Assembly (NCBI GenBank): GCA_021464525.1
Contig: JADRCO010000310.1
Location: 1 to 38,115 of the forward strand
Reading direction: 5' to 3'
DNA length: 38,115 nt
Source: Rhizophagus sp. LPA8_4_AMF
Taxonomy: Eukaryota; Glomeromycota; Glomeromycetes; Glomerales; Glomeraceae
In this document: positions 1 to 10,867 of the stretch, piece after piece
Layout: each line of letters opens with the position of its first letter
Numbering within the stretch: position 1 is the first letter of the stretch
Notes under the pieces: model-generated
What the model saw: the letters and a program-made list of their open reading frames with translations, nothing else
Told to the model about the DNA's origin: nothing
Database searches by the model: none
Program-made: the position numbers and the translations under genes

Positions 1-146
1 AGTGTATTTAGCCGAAAATATTCAGCCGAAAATAGTAGATGTTGAACCAATAAAAATATTCAAGATCAACATGGATTTTTTTCGGCTGGGTGTTGTTAGC
101 CGAAAATTTACTGCGCCTTCGGCTGAATTTTTCGGCTAACTACACC
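1..146. mobile_element. Stem-loop MITE with nested inverted repeats, cut by window edge
   Basis: The left end (about 2-32) and right end (about 116-146) are imperfect inverted repeats of about 30 bp built on AGCCGAAAA and TTCAGCCGAA. A second inverted pair, TTTTCGGCT / AGCCGAAAA, lies inside at about 77-107. The element is short and has no coding capacity, as expected of a MITE. It replaces the first codons of the module exon that follows: the usual GGA-ATA-ACT-CAA context reads CAT-TAT-ACT-CAA. The outer left boundary and any target duplication are outside the window or unresolved, so the superfamily cannot be named. Confidence 0.6.
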
Positions 147-535
147 ATTATACTCAAGATCCACAAACAAAATATTATATGATGGTTTTGAACGATAAGT
201 GTAAAAAATGTAACCATGCATGTTATGCAATACACTTTGAACAAAATTTTGAAAGTTGGACTAGTGGTAATGATGATATTGATAAATTTATTCAAAATAC
301 TCAGCTATCAACTCATGATAACACAAAGGAAGTATTGGAATGGATACATTATGATAAATTACATAATGTTAAACTTATTGAAAAAATTGGAGTATATAAA
401 GCAAATTGGATTGATGGATATATTAGCCATTGGGATAATGAAAATCAAAATTGGAAAAGGTATGATAAAAATACAATTATCATTCTCAAAAGTTTAAGCA
501 ATCTAAAAAATATTACATTAGATTTTATAAATGAG
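147..535 (+). repeat. Module A1 (5'-truncated exon)
   Basis: The Cys motif is CKKCNHAC followed by His, then NFESWTSGNDDIDKFIQ. The glycine loop is collapsed to EKIGVYKANW. The beta3 Lys is kept (IILKSL) and the exon ends INE before GT at 536. Its first codons were replaced by the MITE. Confidence 0.75.
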
Positions 536-3500
536 GTATTATTTAATTAATGAAATATTGAATTTTATCTTTTGTTAAATTTATTAATATATTTACATTT
601 GCAGATTAAAATAGATTATGAATTTTATGGAATAACTCAAGATTTACAAACCAAAATTTATATGATGGTTTTGAATAATAAATGTAAATCATGTAAGAGT
701 GTATGTGATGCAATACATTTTCAACAAAATTTTGAAAACTGGACTAGTGGTAATGAGGATATTGATAAATTTATCCAAGATACTCAACTATCTCATAATA
801 AAGAAAAAGTACTAGAATGGATACCTTATGGTAGATTTTGTGATATTGAGTATATTGAAAAAACTGGAATATTTAAAGCAGATTGGATTGATGGAAAAAT
901 ATGTAATTGGGATAATTATAATCAAAATTGGAAAAGATCTAATCAAAATACGAGTGTAGTTTTGGCAAATGTAAATAATCCAAAAAGTGTTGCTCTAGAA
1001 TTTACCATGAATAAGGTATAATTAATTTAGCATTTGAATAAATTTTTTAAATTTTGAGTTTAATTAATACTACATTATATTTGTAGATTATAGAATTCCA
1101 TGGAATTACTCAAAATCCACACACAAAAAATTATATGATGGTTTTGAGTGATGAATGTAAAACATGCCACTCTGAATGTAATGCAATGCACTTTCAACGA
1201 AATTTTAAAAGTTGGACTAGTGGTAATAATAATATTGATAAATTTATTCAAGATACTCAGCTATCAGCTCATGGCACTTATAGTACATTAGAGAAAATAA
1301 ATATATTAGAATGGATACCTTATGATAGATTTTATAATATTAATTATAGTGAAAAAACTGGAATATTTAGAGCAAATTGGATTGATGGATATATCAATTA
1401 TTGGAATGATATTAATCAAAATTGGAGTAGATATGGTGAAAATATGATTATCACTTTTAAATGTTTAAGTAATCCAAAAAATATTACACTAGATTTTATA
1501 AATAAGGTATATTATTTAATGTAATTTTAAATTTTAAAATTACTAAATTTACTAACATGTTTACATTTGTAGATTAAAATGGAGTATGAATTTTATGGAA
1601 TAACTCAAGTTTCACAAACCAATAATTATATGATGGTTTTGTATGAAAAATGTAAAACATGTATTAATCAAAAATGTAATGTAATGCATTTTCAACAAAA
1701 TTTTGAAAATTGGACTAGTGGTAATGATGATATTGATAAATTAATTCAAAATACTCAGCTATTAGCTCATGATAACACAGAGGAAGTTTTGGAATGGATA
1801 CCTTATGACCAATTTTATAATATTAATTATATTGAAGAAATTGGAGCATATAAAGCAATTTGGATTGATGGAAACATTTATAATTGGAATTATATAATTA
1901 AAAATATGATTATCATTCTTAAAAATTTAAGTAATCCAAAAGAAATTACATTAGATCTTATAAATGAGGTATTATTTAATGAAATTTTAAAATTTAAACT
2001 TTTGCTAAATTTACTAATATATTTACATTTGTAGATTAAAATAGATTATGAATTTTATGGAATAACTCAAGATCCACAAACAAAAAATTATATGATGGTT
2101 TTGAATGATAAGTGTAATAAATGTAACTATATATGTTATGCAATACACTTTCAACAAAATTTTGAAAGTTGGACTAGTGGTAATGATGATATCGATAAAT
2201 TTATCAAAGATATTCAATTATCAGTTCATAAAAATGATAGAATGAAAGCCTTTGAATGGATACCTTATTATAGATTTTTTTATGTTGAGTATATTGAAAT
2301 GTTTGGAATATATAGTGCGAATTGGGTTGATGGATATATTAGTTATTGGGATAATAAGAATCAAAATTGGAATAGATCTAAGCAGGATATGTTGGTAGAT
2401 TTGATAAATATAAATAACCCTAAAAATATTACTTCAGAATTTAACATGAATGAGGTAATATTTAATGAAATTTTAAAGTTTTGATTTTTGTTATTTTACT
2501 AATGTATTATATGTATAGATTAATAGACTTTATGGAATAACTCAACATCCACAAACAAAATATTACATGATGGTTTTAAGTGATATATGCAAAAAGTGTG
2601 AAAAAATATGCAATGCAATTTACTTTCAAAATAATTTTAGAAATTGGACTAGTGGTAATGATTATATAGATAATTTCATTCAAAATACTCAGCTATCAGC
2701 TCATAATAATGCGAAAAAAGCATTAGAGTGGATACCCCATTGTAAATTTTATAATATTAAATATATGGAAAAGGACGTATATAGAGCAAGTTGGAGAGAT
2801 GGAAATATTAGCATATGGGATGATAAAAATCAAAACTGGGAAAGATCTAATCAACATATATTTGTAACTTTAAAAAGATTAAAAGATCCAAAAAATATTA
2901 CACTAGAATTTACAAATAAGGTATAATAAAGTTATTATTAATTGAAATTTAAAAAATTTTAATTTTACTAATGTGATATGAATTATATTTATAGACTACA
3001 GATTTCTATGGAATAACTCAAGATCTACAAACAAAAAATTATATGATGGTTTTGAGTGATATTTGTAAAAAATGTAATTTTGTATGTAATGCAATATATT
3101 TTCAAAATAATTTTAGAAATTGGACTAGTGGTAATGATGATATTGATAAATTTATTCAAGATACTCAGCTATCAGCTCATTATAATGCAAAAGAAGCATT
3201 AGAATGGAAACCTTATAATAGTTTTGAAAATATTAAATATATTGCAAAAGGTGGGTTTGGTAAAGTGTATAAAGCTAATTGGATTGATGGATATATTAAC
3301 CAATGGAATGACGAATATCGCAATTGGGTAAGAGAGGGTCACAATATGTTGGTGGCTCTGAAAAGCTTAAATAATTCAGAAAATGTTACATTAAAATTCA
3401 TAAATGAGGTATATAGTTTAATTATTTTTATATTTCAAATATAGAAATTTTGTTTTGACTAATATATTTACTATACCATTTTATTCATGTAGATTACTCT

Positions 3501-4550
3501 ACATTATAGAGAAAGGATAGACAATAATATTATTATTGGATTTTATGGAATAACACAGGATCCAAAAACAAAAAACTATATGATGATTTTAAATTATGCA
3601 AAAAATGGAAGTTTGCGAAATTATTTAGACATAAATTATAATAAATTAAGTTGGATGGATAAAATTGGTTATTTACATGATATTGCAAAAGGGCTTGAAT
3701 CCATTCATAAAAATAATCTGATTCATCGAGATTTACATATTAAAAATATACTTCATAATGATTGCCTTTATATAACTGATATGGGATTATGTAAACCTGC
3801 AAATTATAATCCATCAGAAAGTACAAATATTAATATTAATATATATGGTGTATTGCCTTATGTAGCTCCCGAAATTTTAAGAAAACAAAACGATTATACC
3901 AAAGCTTCTGATATTTATAGTTTTGGTATAATTATGTATGAAGTAATTTCTGGACAACCACCATATTATGATATAAGTCATGATGAAACATTAGCAATAA
4001 AAATTTGTAGTGGAATTAGACCAAGATTTAACTTTAAAGTGCCTCAATCAATTGTGCATTTAATTAAAAGATGCCTAGATGCAGGTCCATTACAGCGACC
4101 AAAAGCAGAAGAAATTGCCAATATTTTGGGCCAATGGAAGGATGAGTTATTCTTAAGCAAATCAGAGCTGCGAAGACAAGTTGAAGAAATAGAAGGAATA
4201 AATAACAATTCAACAAACAACAGTATTCCTTTGACTGATTTAGGATCATCATGCAAAACACATTCAGAAGCGATTTATACAAGTAGGCTACTTAACTTTA
4301 ATAATCTTCCTGAACCAAAAAATTCCGACGATTACTATAAACAAGCTGATAATATAATAAGTTCAGAATTTTCAGGTATTGTTAATGAAAATAAATATTT
4401 AGAATAATTATTCAAGAATGCTACTAAAATATTACTTATTAAATAGCATCGTTATCTCAACAAATTGATGTTTCTCAATTGAACATTAATGATTCGTTAT
4501 CTCAAAAAATTGATATTTCTCAATTGAACATTAATGATTCGTTATCTTAA
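147..4550 (+). CDS. Multi-module protein kinase gene A (5'-partial)
   Basis: Likely serine/threonine or tyrosine-kinase-like protein kinase. Visible exons, all phase 0 until the tail: 147-535, 605-1015, 1087-1506, 1573-1968, 2035-2454, 2519-2920, 2995-3408, 3493-4375 and 4447-4550. Introns are 64-84 bp and GT-AG. Seven N-lobe modules precede the kinase exon (3493-4375), which carries HRDLH (from 3724), DMG (3778), APE (about 3865) and DIYSFG. The glycine loop AKGGFGKV and beta3 VALK are intact only in module 7. The donor after TTCAG at 4376 gives a phase-1 junction to the tail exon, which ends at TAA 4548. The tail holds 45-bp repeats, and a second cryptic tail (to 4650, then 4728-4773) lies downstream. 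The 5' end is cut by a MITE and the window edge, so the true start is unknown. Gene finders may split this locus into several short ORFs. Kinase identity is sure; joining all modules into one transcript is inference from splice sites and phase. Confidence 0.75.
605..1015 (+). repeat. Module A2 exon (137 codons)
   Basis: Acceptor GCAG, start IKIDYEFYGITQD, Cys motif CKSCKSVC. The glycine loop is replaced by EKTGIFKADW. The beta3 Lys is replaced (VVLANVN) and the alphaC Glu is Lys (MNK), so this is a degenerate N-lobe unit. Confidence 0.75.
1087..1506 (+). repeat. Module A3 exon (140 codons)
   Basis: Starts IIEFHGITQN and has Cys motif CKTCHSEC. The linker before LEWIPYDRF is longer than in other modules. 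Loop EKTGIFRANW; beta3 Lys kept (ITFKCL); ends INK before GT at 1507. Confidence 0.75.
1573..1968 (+). repeat. Module A4 exon (132 codons)
   Basis: Starts IKMEYEFYGITQV. The Cys spacing is Cx2Cx4C (CKTCINQKC), unlike its neighbours. Loop EEIGAYKAIW; the WDNENQNWKR segment is shortened; beta3 Lys kept (IILKNL); ends INE. Confidence 0.75.
2035..2454 (+). repeat. Module A5 exon (140 codons)
   Basis: Cys motif CNKCNYIC, loop EMFGIYSANW. The beta3 Lys is lost (LVDLININ) and the exon ends NMNE. The back half is nearly the same as in modules B2 and B4, marking a shared ancestor. Confidence 0.75.
2519..2920 (+). repeat. Module A6 exon (134 codons)
   Basis: Starts INRLYGITQH, Cys motif CKKCEKIC, loop EKDVYRASWRDG, beta3 Lys kept (VTLKRL), ends TNK. 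It is the closest match to module B3 (INRLYG start, WRDG, CKFYN). Confidence 0.75.
2995..3408 (+). repeat. Module A7 exon, intact kinase N-lobe (138 codons)
   Basis: This is the only A module with a full glycine loop (AKGGFGKVYKANW), beta3 VALK and alphaC NE. It is spliced next to the C-lobe exon at 3493, so it forms the ATP-binding half of the active kinase. Cys motif CKKCNFVC. Confidence 0.85.
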
Positions 4551-4583
4551 AAAATTGATATTTCTCAATTGAACATTAATGAT
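4449..4583 (+). repeat. Three 45-bp tail repeats, third with a stop
   Basis: Three tandem units (4449-4493, 4494-4538, 4539-4583) encode SLSQ(Q/K)IDxSQLNIND. The third is identical to the second except that CAA has become TAA (4548-4550), which ends the frame. After the stop the same frame continues with relic tail codons to a donor at 4651. Confidence 0.8.
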
Positions 4584-4773
4584 AATAATCATAAACCAAA
4601 AAATTTTAATTATGAACAAAATGATGATATAATGAGCATGGAATATTCAGGTATTAATTTAATACTTATAAAATATTAAGATTTATAAATACTAACAAAA
4701 TGTTATTTGTTAAATAGAAACTTTACAAATTGATATTTCTCAATTGGATACTAACGAACATAATAAGTTGTAA

Positions 4774-6387
4774 ATTATGCAAAAAAAATTCTGATATATG
4801 ATAACCACTTATTTATTTTTTTTATCTTATTTTCTTGTTTTTGTCGTTTTTTATTTATATTATTCATTTTTTATATTATTTTACGTATTTTTCACATTAT
4901 AATTTAAATTCTATTTAACGTTTAGTTTACTTACAAAAATTGTGATTTTAAATTTTTTTTTTCTACTTGCAGACTAAATTAGAGGTTTGCTATTTTAAAT
5001 TGTAATGATTTGTATTAAATAAAAATACAAAATTTAAACTATAAATGATAGACTGATATTAAAGATTCAATGTAAATTTTCAATTATAAAATATGATTAT
5101 AAGAACTTGAAAGTGACATTTGCACGCCTTTAATTTCATTCAACCTTTATCCTATGAACAATATGATTCCTAAATAGATTTCTTAACTTAATTTAATTCC
5201 ATAATATACTGTAAGTAAGAATATATTTATTTTAAATCTTATTTTGATAAAACCTCTCCATCCTTTATTTGTGGTGGTTTATTTTTCTGTGATATTATAA
5301 TTAATAGGAAGATGAGAAATAATTTCAAGTTTACGTAGGACACTTAAAAGTTTATTTTTAATTTGAAAAGTTAAAATTAACAAAAGATAAAATAGTAGAC
5401 AATAAAATCTTTTTTTTTCCTTTTAGAAACATACTGCGCCTTTTTTTGACAATATAATAAGAAAATGACCTCAGTGCTTTCTTTCCCTCTATTTTTTTTA
5501 TTAATATTGTTATATCATTAAAATAAATTAATTTTTTCCATTTGTTTACAGTATTATGTGAATTTGTGATTTTGTTAAATTTTTTTTTTTTTTTTGAAGT
5601 GTCGTTATTCTTTCTGAATATTTATCGTGTTATTGTAATTTTGATAATAAAAAATCAAAATATATATATAAATATATTTTTTCTAAAAAAAAAAAAATTA
5701 CTTTCTTACTAATAATAACAATTATAATAATAATGAGAAATAAAATATAAAATAATAAATTCTTAATACTAAATTTCATAAAAAAACTTCTATTCATTTA
5801 CTTTTGCTAAATGAAAGATAAAAGATAAAAGTACGAGATACCTATAATCATACGTCATATGTTGCAGTAAAAAATTTGACAAGTCATTACGCGAATGAAA
5901 CATTGACTAATTTCTGAGAAGAGTTCATATTTGAAAAGACAAATTATGACTTATTTCAAAAATAAAGTGTTAATGAATTTACACAAACAATAATAATAAA
6001 AAAAAGTAAGCAAATCACTCTCATATACGTCTCACAAATTAAAGTCATTTGATTGCCAACACATTACATTCCCTACAAAAAAACCTTCTGTCGGAAAATT
6101 GTTACATGATTAAAATTCATAGAACTTTAGTCTTATTTACGGAAATTTTTATTATATAGTATCATAACTTTTTATTATTTTATTGGTATAAGACAAAGAA
6201 GATCATTGAGATATTGGAAAGTTCTTTTTTAATGAAAAATTCTAATTTCTTTTCCTCGTGCATATTGTTACATGATGCAAAATCCGGCCATCAAATTTCC
6301 CGACACAATTGTATTAATGTATATTCTTTACTATCTCTTCGTCGATATGTACATATGATCATTACCATTTATATCTTACACGTGTTT
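4774..6387. other. AT-rich 3' flank of gene A, no gene seen
   Basis: This stretch has long A and T runs and no convincing reading frame. At about 4895-4925 it carries CATTATAATTTAAATTCTATT, which recurs almost unchanged about 125 bp after the gene D stop. That suggests a shared 3' untranslated region. Confidence 0.4.
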
Positions 6388-6575
6388 GATCTATACTTGC
6401 TTCTGTAAGACTTATAAGACTTAGGAATAAAAAATGAAGTTTTGAAATTTTTTGTTTGAAAATTATTTAACTTAAATTTACGATAGAAAAATAAGAAAAT
6501 TATTTCTACATTATGATAATTTTCCAAAGTTATAGAATAATTATTTTACATATTCATTTCATTTTGGATTTAAAA
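6388..6575. repeat. Dispersed repeat R1, copy 1
   Basis: About 180 bp is shared with 22056-22240 in the same orientation. Anchors are TATACTT, TTCTGTAAGACTT, ATTTCTACATTAT and ATAATTTTCC. It has no ORF or clear termini; it may be an old transposon fragment. Confidence 0.5.
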
Positions 6576-8309
6576 TTTATATACTACAGAGCATAATAAA
6601 ATAATAAAATTCGTATTCTATAGTCTATACATATTACAATTCCAATAAGGATTTGAAAAGAATAAAAAATATTGAGATTGAATAAATTCTATTCAACTGT
6701 AAATACCTTAAATATAGTTACACACGATGAATTGTATCAATAATAAATATGTAAACTATTTATCATTGGAGAGCTTTGTATTAAATTCAATTATAAGACA
6801 AGAAAAAATTGAGCAAATGATTTTTATCCTGTTTGCAAAATATATTTTTATTAATAGTGAAAGATTAATGGTTTTGTCACCAATTTGGATGCACCAAAAT
6901 TAATAATTGTTACATTCTTTTAATTTAATAATCACTATGTTAAAATTTTATCAATTATAATTTACCAAAATCTGCGTCTATTGCCGTCCCTAGTTTAAAT
7001 ACTATTTGCAAGTTTTAATATAAAAAATAATAGAAACGTGGCATGCCTTTCTATTTCAATGATTATCACTTCTTTATGATAAACGCATTTGGAATTTAAA
7101 ATACTTATTTACAGCTAAAATTTTGGATATATAATCTTTGATTATACTTTATATATAAGATTCTGTAATTTTGTAATAAGTTATTTTTGAAGAACCATGA
7201 ATTCTATATAACCTAATTTCTCTGATCTATAATTCTAATGATAATTTAGACTTATCCTAATCCAAACAACATGATTTTGAGTTTGTTTGTTTTAAAATGG
7301 CTAAAAAGCAGTTTCAAACTTAGGAGATTCATAATCTGCATAATTTAGAATCTATCCGGAACCTACTCGATTTGAGCCTTTTAATTCAATGGATAATCGG
7401 TAATATAACATTAATAACATAAAAATTAATGTAATAATATTTGATTTTTAACCGCTAAAAACTATGAATGCTGGAATAAATGAATAATATTTAAGTTTAC
7501 TTTTTTTTTTAAAAGAAATTAATATTTTTTACTAAACAGTAAAATATTATTAGACTTTAATTTATTACAGTAACAAAAATTGTTAATCAATGTAGTTTAA
7601 TAATTAATACAATACATTTATGTTTCGTCATTAAGTTAATAAATTATAGCTTATTTTATTAAAAAATTGCTAAAATTATAAATATCGGGATATTTGACAT
7701 AAATACAGTACATGATTTTCATTGTATTTTCGAGATTTAATCACCAAACTAGTATTGATTCAGTTTTAAACTAGTATGATGACAAAAAAGAATCATGAAA
7801 AATATGACAGAAGCTAAAATAATTTTATTAGTGCGACATTTATTTAACAAATAATTAGTTTATTACATAAGAAATAATTTTCTTTATTAATAATAACAGT
7901 TTAGGAACAATTAGTTGATGTGGGAATAAAAATAAAATTGACTTTCATTATTTTATATGGGATTACAATGATCCCAGGATCATTTAATCCATGCTAACTA
8001 CGTCATTCACTCATCCACAAATCTAAGCTAATTGATAGGCATAGTAATAAAAGTCACACAGAATATTACTTTTCGTATGTTCTGCGAATTAATTATCTTA
8101 ATAAATAATCACTTGAAAATAACTATATCATGTATTGTAATATGAGCATAATCTTATTGAAATTCGGCGCGAGACATCAGAATTCAGAAATCATATCCAT
8201 ATACCCGTAAAGGCAAATACAATAGTTCATTTACATAATTGTCGAAACAGTAGCAGAGGGCCAAGCATTCAGAATCAGGTGTGACACTTACGATCATTTG
8301 ACAACGGTG
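6576..8309. other. Intergenic, AT-rich, no gene seen
   Basis: No reading frame with coding character, RNA gene or clear repeat boundary was recognised here. Confidence 0.4.
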
Positions 8310-8655
8310 ACATTTATAATACAAGATTAAAAACAGGTTCAGTTTCACAAAATAGCCTTTACATTAATAGAATAATCCGATGTGTTGATCACGGAGACAT
8401 CGGAAATTTAAATACCCGTATGTAGCAACGCATACAAAAAATTTTGTTATCATATGACAAAAAAGTTTTATAGTAAGGATAGACAATAATCAGTGGATGA
8501 AGACTCTAACAGAATGAGTAAACTTTATCAAAAGTCATGTTTACAAAAAAATTGTAAAAATTTAGTTTTATTGCCTTTTTTTTAAATATTGATAATAGGT
8601 CACATATATGTGAAAAAAACATTTTACTAATTTAAATAAAAATAGCTCCTAAATG
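8310..8655. repeat. Dispersed repeat R2, copy 1
   Basis: About 340 bp resembles 12640-13020, and its first ~150 bp resembles 22845-22990. The best-kept core is GTTGATCACGGAGACATCGG at about 8382. It lies 0.5-0.8 kb upstream of the secreted Cys-rich gene. Confidence 0.55.
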
Positions 8656-9109
8656 CCCATTCACTAACCGTTACAGTGTAGTCGCTCACTCTTCAAAATA
8701 TGACCAGAAGGCTCCCGAAATATCTATACCTTTTCCATATTTATCGATGTTAATAAAAATTATTTCTATTACGACCGTTAAGAGCTTTCGTAGATACCGA
8801 AGAATTTCTTCATTCACAAAGCGACAAGTTATCAAAAATGTCCAGAGAAACTTTACGCGCTGATTCTCCCATTATAGTAATATGGAAGATTTAGATTTAC
8901 AGGGCACAAATGCATCCCATGATTGAAGACGTTGAGAGAAAAGATAAATGATCGCTCATCAACTACGGAACTAGATCCGGATTATCAGGATTGTCATTTT
9001 AACATGTTGTATAACGTGTAACTAGTTCAGTGTAATGTTTCATTATGTAAAACGTATTTAAAAAGTACAAATCCGGAGTTTCTCTTAAAACATCATAGTC
9101 GTAGAAAAA

Positions 9110-9766
9110 ATGAATTTTTCAAGAATTTTCGTTTATTCTTGTTTGTTTTTAGTTATTTTTGTTTTTATTCCTTTAGTTAAAAGCAAATGCAGTTGTTGTA
9201 GAAAAGATGGCCACAATATAAGAACATGTCCTCTTAAAGATAATTGTCATTCGTATAACCAGAATTCAGTTAAAAGCAGAGAATTTACATGTCGTTGTTG
9301 TGGAGAAAAGAATGATCATTATAAAACAACATGCCCTTTGAAAGATAATTGTCCTTTGTATGACCAGAAAGAATATGGTGAGGAAGATAAACTTACCATT
9401 TCGACAAGGGTTTGTTATTTTGAAATTGAAGGAAAAACCTTTGTTAAAAAAGGTGAAAAATTCAAATCATCTTGTAATTGTGCCCGAAAAGGAGAAAAAG
9501 GAGATGAACGGTGTCATTTGATTGCAGATATGTTAGGTGGATCTGGAAATTGTGAAAATTGCATGTCATGTTCTCGTAAAATGAATACCGATATGATAAA
9601 AATGGAGAATTTTGTTAAAAATAGTGATGGTGGAGTCTATATTGTGACTTGTGACAATTATGAATATGCCAAAACTATTACGCAAATCTTCAGACCATAT
9701 GAAGGAGTTCCAACGACAACAGTTATATTTCGTATAACACCTACCAATTTTCATGTTGAATTGTGA
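9110..9766 (+). CDS. Secreted Cys-rich protein with two zinc-knuckle-like repeats
   Basis: Single-exon frame of 218 aa. Residues 1-25 form a hydrophobic signal peptide (FLVIFVFIPL core), with likely cleavage near residues 25-26. Two tandem units follow at 27-49 and 61-84: CxCCx(4-5)Hx4CPLKDNCxxY. The first contains CCRKDGHNIRTC, which resembles the GHNxRTC zinc knuckles of plant MYB-like proteins and Mutator-type transposases. A second Cys cluster follows at about 120-154 (CNCARKG, CENCMSC), then a beta-rich C-terminus without Cys-rich motifs. A TATTTAAAA box sits about 50 bp upstream. I know no family for the whole protein. A secreted effector, or a vacuolar or wall protein, are all possible; zinc binding and secretion are inferred from motifs only. 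Confidence 0.75.
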   Translation: MNFSRIFVYSCLFLVIFVFIPLVKSKCSCCRKDGHNIRTCPLKDNCHSYNQNSVKSREFTCRCCGEKNDHYKTTCPLKDNCPLYDQKEYGEEDKLTISTRVCYFEIEGKTFVKKGEKFKSSCNCARKGEKGDERCHLIADMLGGSGNCENCMSCSRKMNTDMIKMENFVKNSDGGVYIVTCDNYEYAKTITQIFRPYEGVPTTTVIFRITPTNFHVEL

Positions 9767-10867
9767 AAATTATAAGGTAATAAACATAAATTATTTTTTC
9801 CGATATTTTCTCCTATTAACCATTGATGATATTTCGTCATGATATATTGGCTATTGATATCTATGAATCATTTTAATTAGGGCAAAAAATCACGTCTTCA
9901 TAACGGTATAAAAAAACTTGATAATCTTATGTGACATTAGGATAGAAAAAATTCGTTGAATTTGCACATAATGCCAGCCAAATTTTAATAACGCGGGCCA
10001 TGTTTCTTATTTTCGGGGTTCTTTAAATTTCTTAGTCTTAAATATTAGTTATTTTGCTGTACACAGTACATATTAGTGCAATTTTGTATATAAATTATTT
10101 ATTTATTGAGCGATTATTTAACTCCTAAAAGCTTAACGTTAACTCCAAGGATTAGAAATAAATCTATATTTTTAGTGATAGAACGAGTATTCTATCGTGC
10201 TTTATTTGTTAACTGACTTTGATACGATTGCAGTATCCTATCTATGGAAACGCATTAAACTAAAGAGTAATGATTTATATAATAATTATCATTATCATGT
10301 GAAGAATCATTCTTGATTAAAAAGTTTCATAAGATTTGTATATAGGAAGTAAAACCCAATTATTTAACTCATCTTAAAATTATGTAATGCCATTCACTCT
10401 TAGATAAAAAATCAAAGTGTCATTAGCTAATGTCCAAATATAATTCGTTTGGATTTCAAAATCAAGTGGAGGTTTTTATGTTAAAATGCTAATTAAATCA
10501 TACCCTAGTTTGAGATACCTCAATTTGTAGGATGCTAGGGCAATAATTAACAAAAGTATATGTACAATTGATTCATAAAATTGTTCCAGCGCATATAGAC
10601 CAAAATATAGAGACAAGCGACATTGGATACAATGCATCATCTTTCACTAAGAAATTAAAAATTTTATTAGTAGTTCAGGTAGAGCGAGTGCTATTTTTTA
10701 TCAAGATTAAGTGCAATATTTCAAATAATTTTTATACACAACGTAGTTATTGAATTTACATAAAGTCTGACATCTCTTGATGATTATAAGGTCGGAAGAA
10801 TTTCTGCACAATTCACGTATTGCATATGTGTCAAAAAATAAGTATAATCCACAACGTCTTTTTTTAG
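9767..10867. other. Intergenic, no gene seen
   Basis: AT-rich sequence. The short open frames here look like chance frames with no motif. Confidence 0.4.

Noticed and set aside
2023-2217. Minus-strand frames opposite modules (also 29790-29975, 30740-30925, 31698-31886)
   Set aside because: They recur because the same module DNA recurs. They are mirror frames of coding exons with opposite-strand composition, not genes.
1-4550. CRISPR-like or minisatellite explanation for the regular ~470-bp repeats
   Set aside because: The repeats are exon plus intron units with coding constraint and splice sites in a eukaryotic gene, not spaced direct repeats.
6214-6408. 64-aa plus-strand frame with a hydrophobic end
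   Set aside because: Short, without motif, and it runs into repeat R1. Most likely chance.
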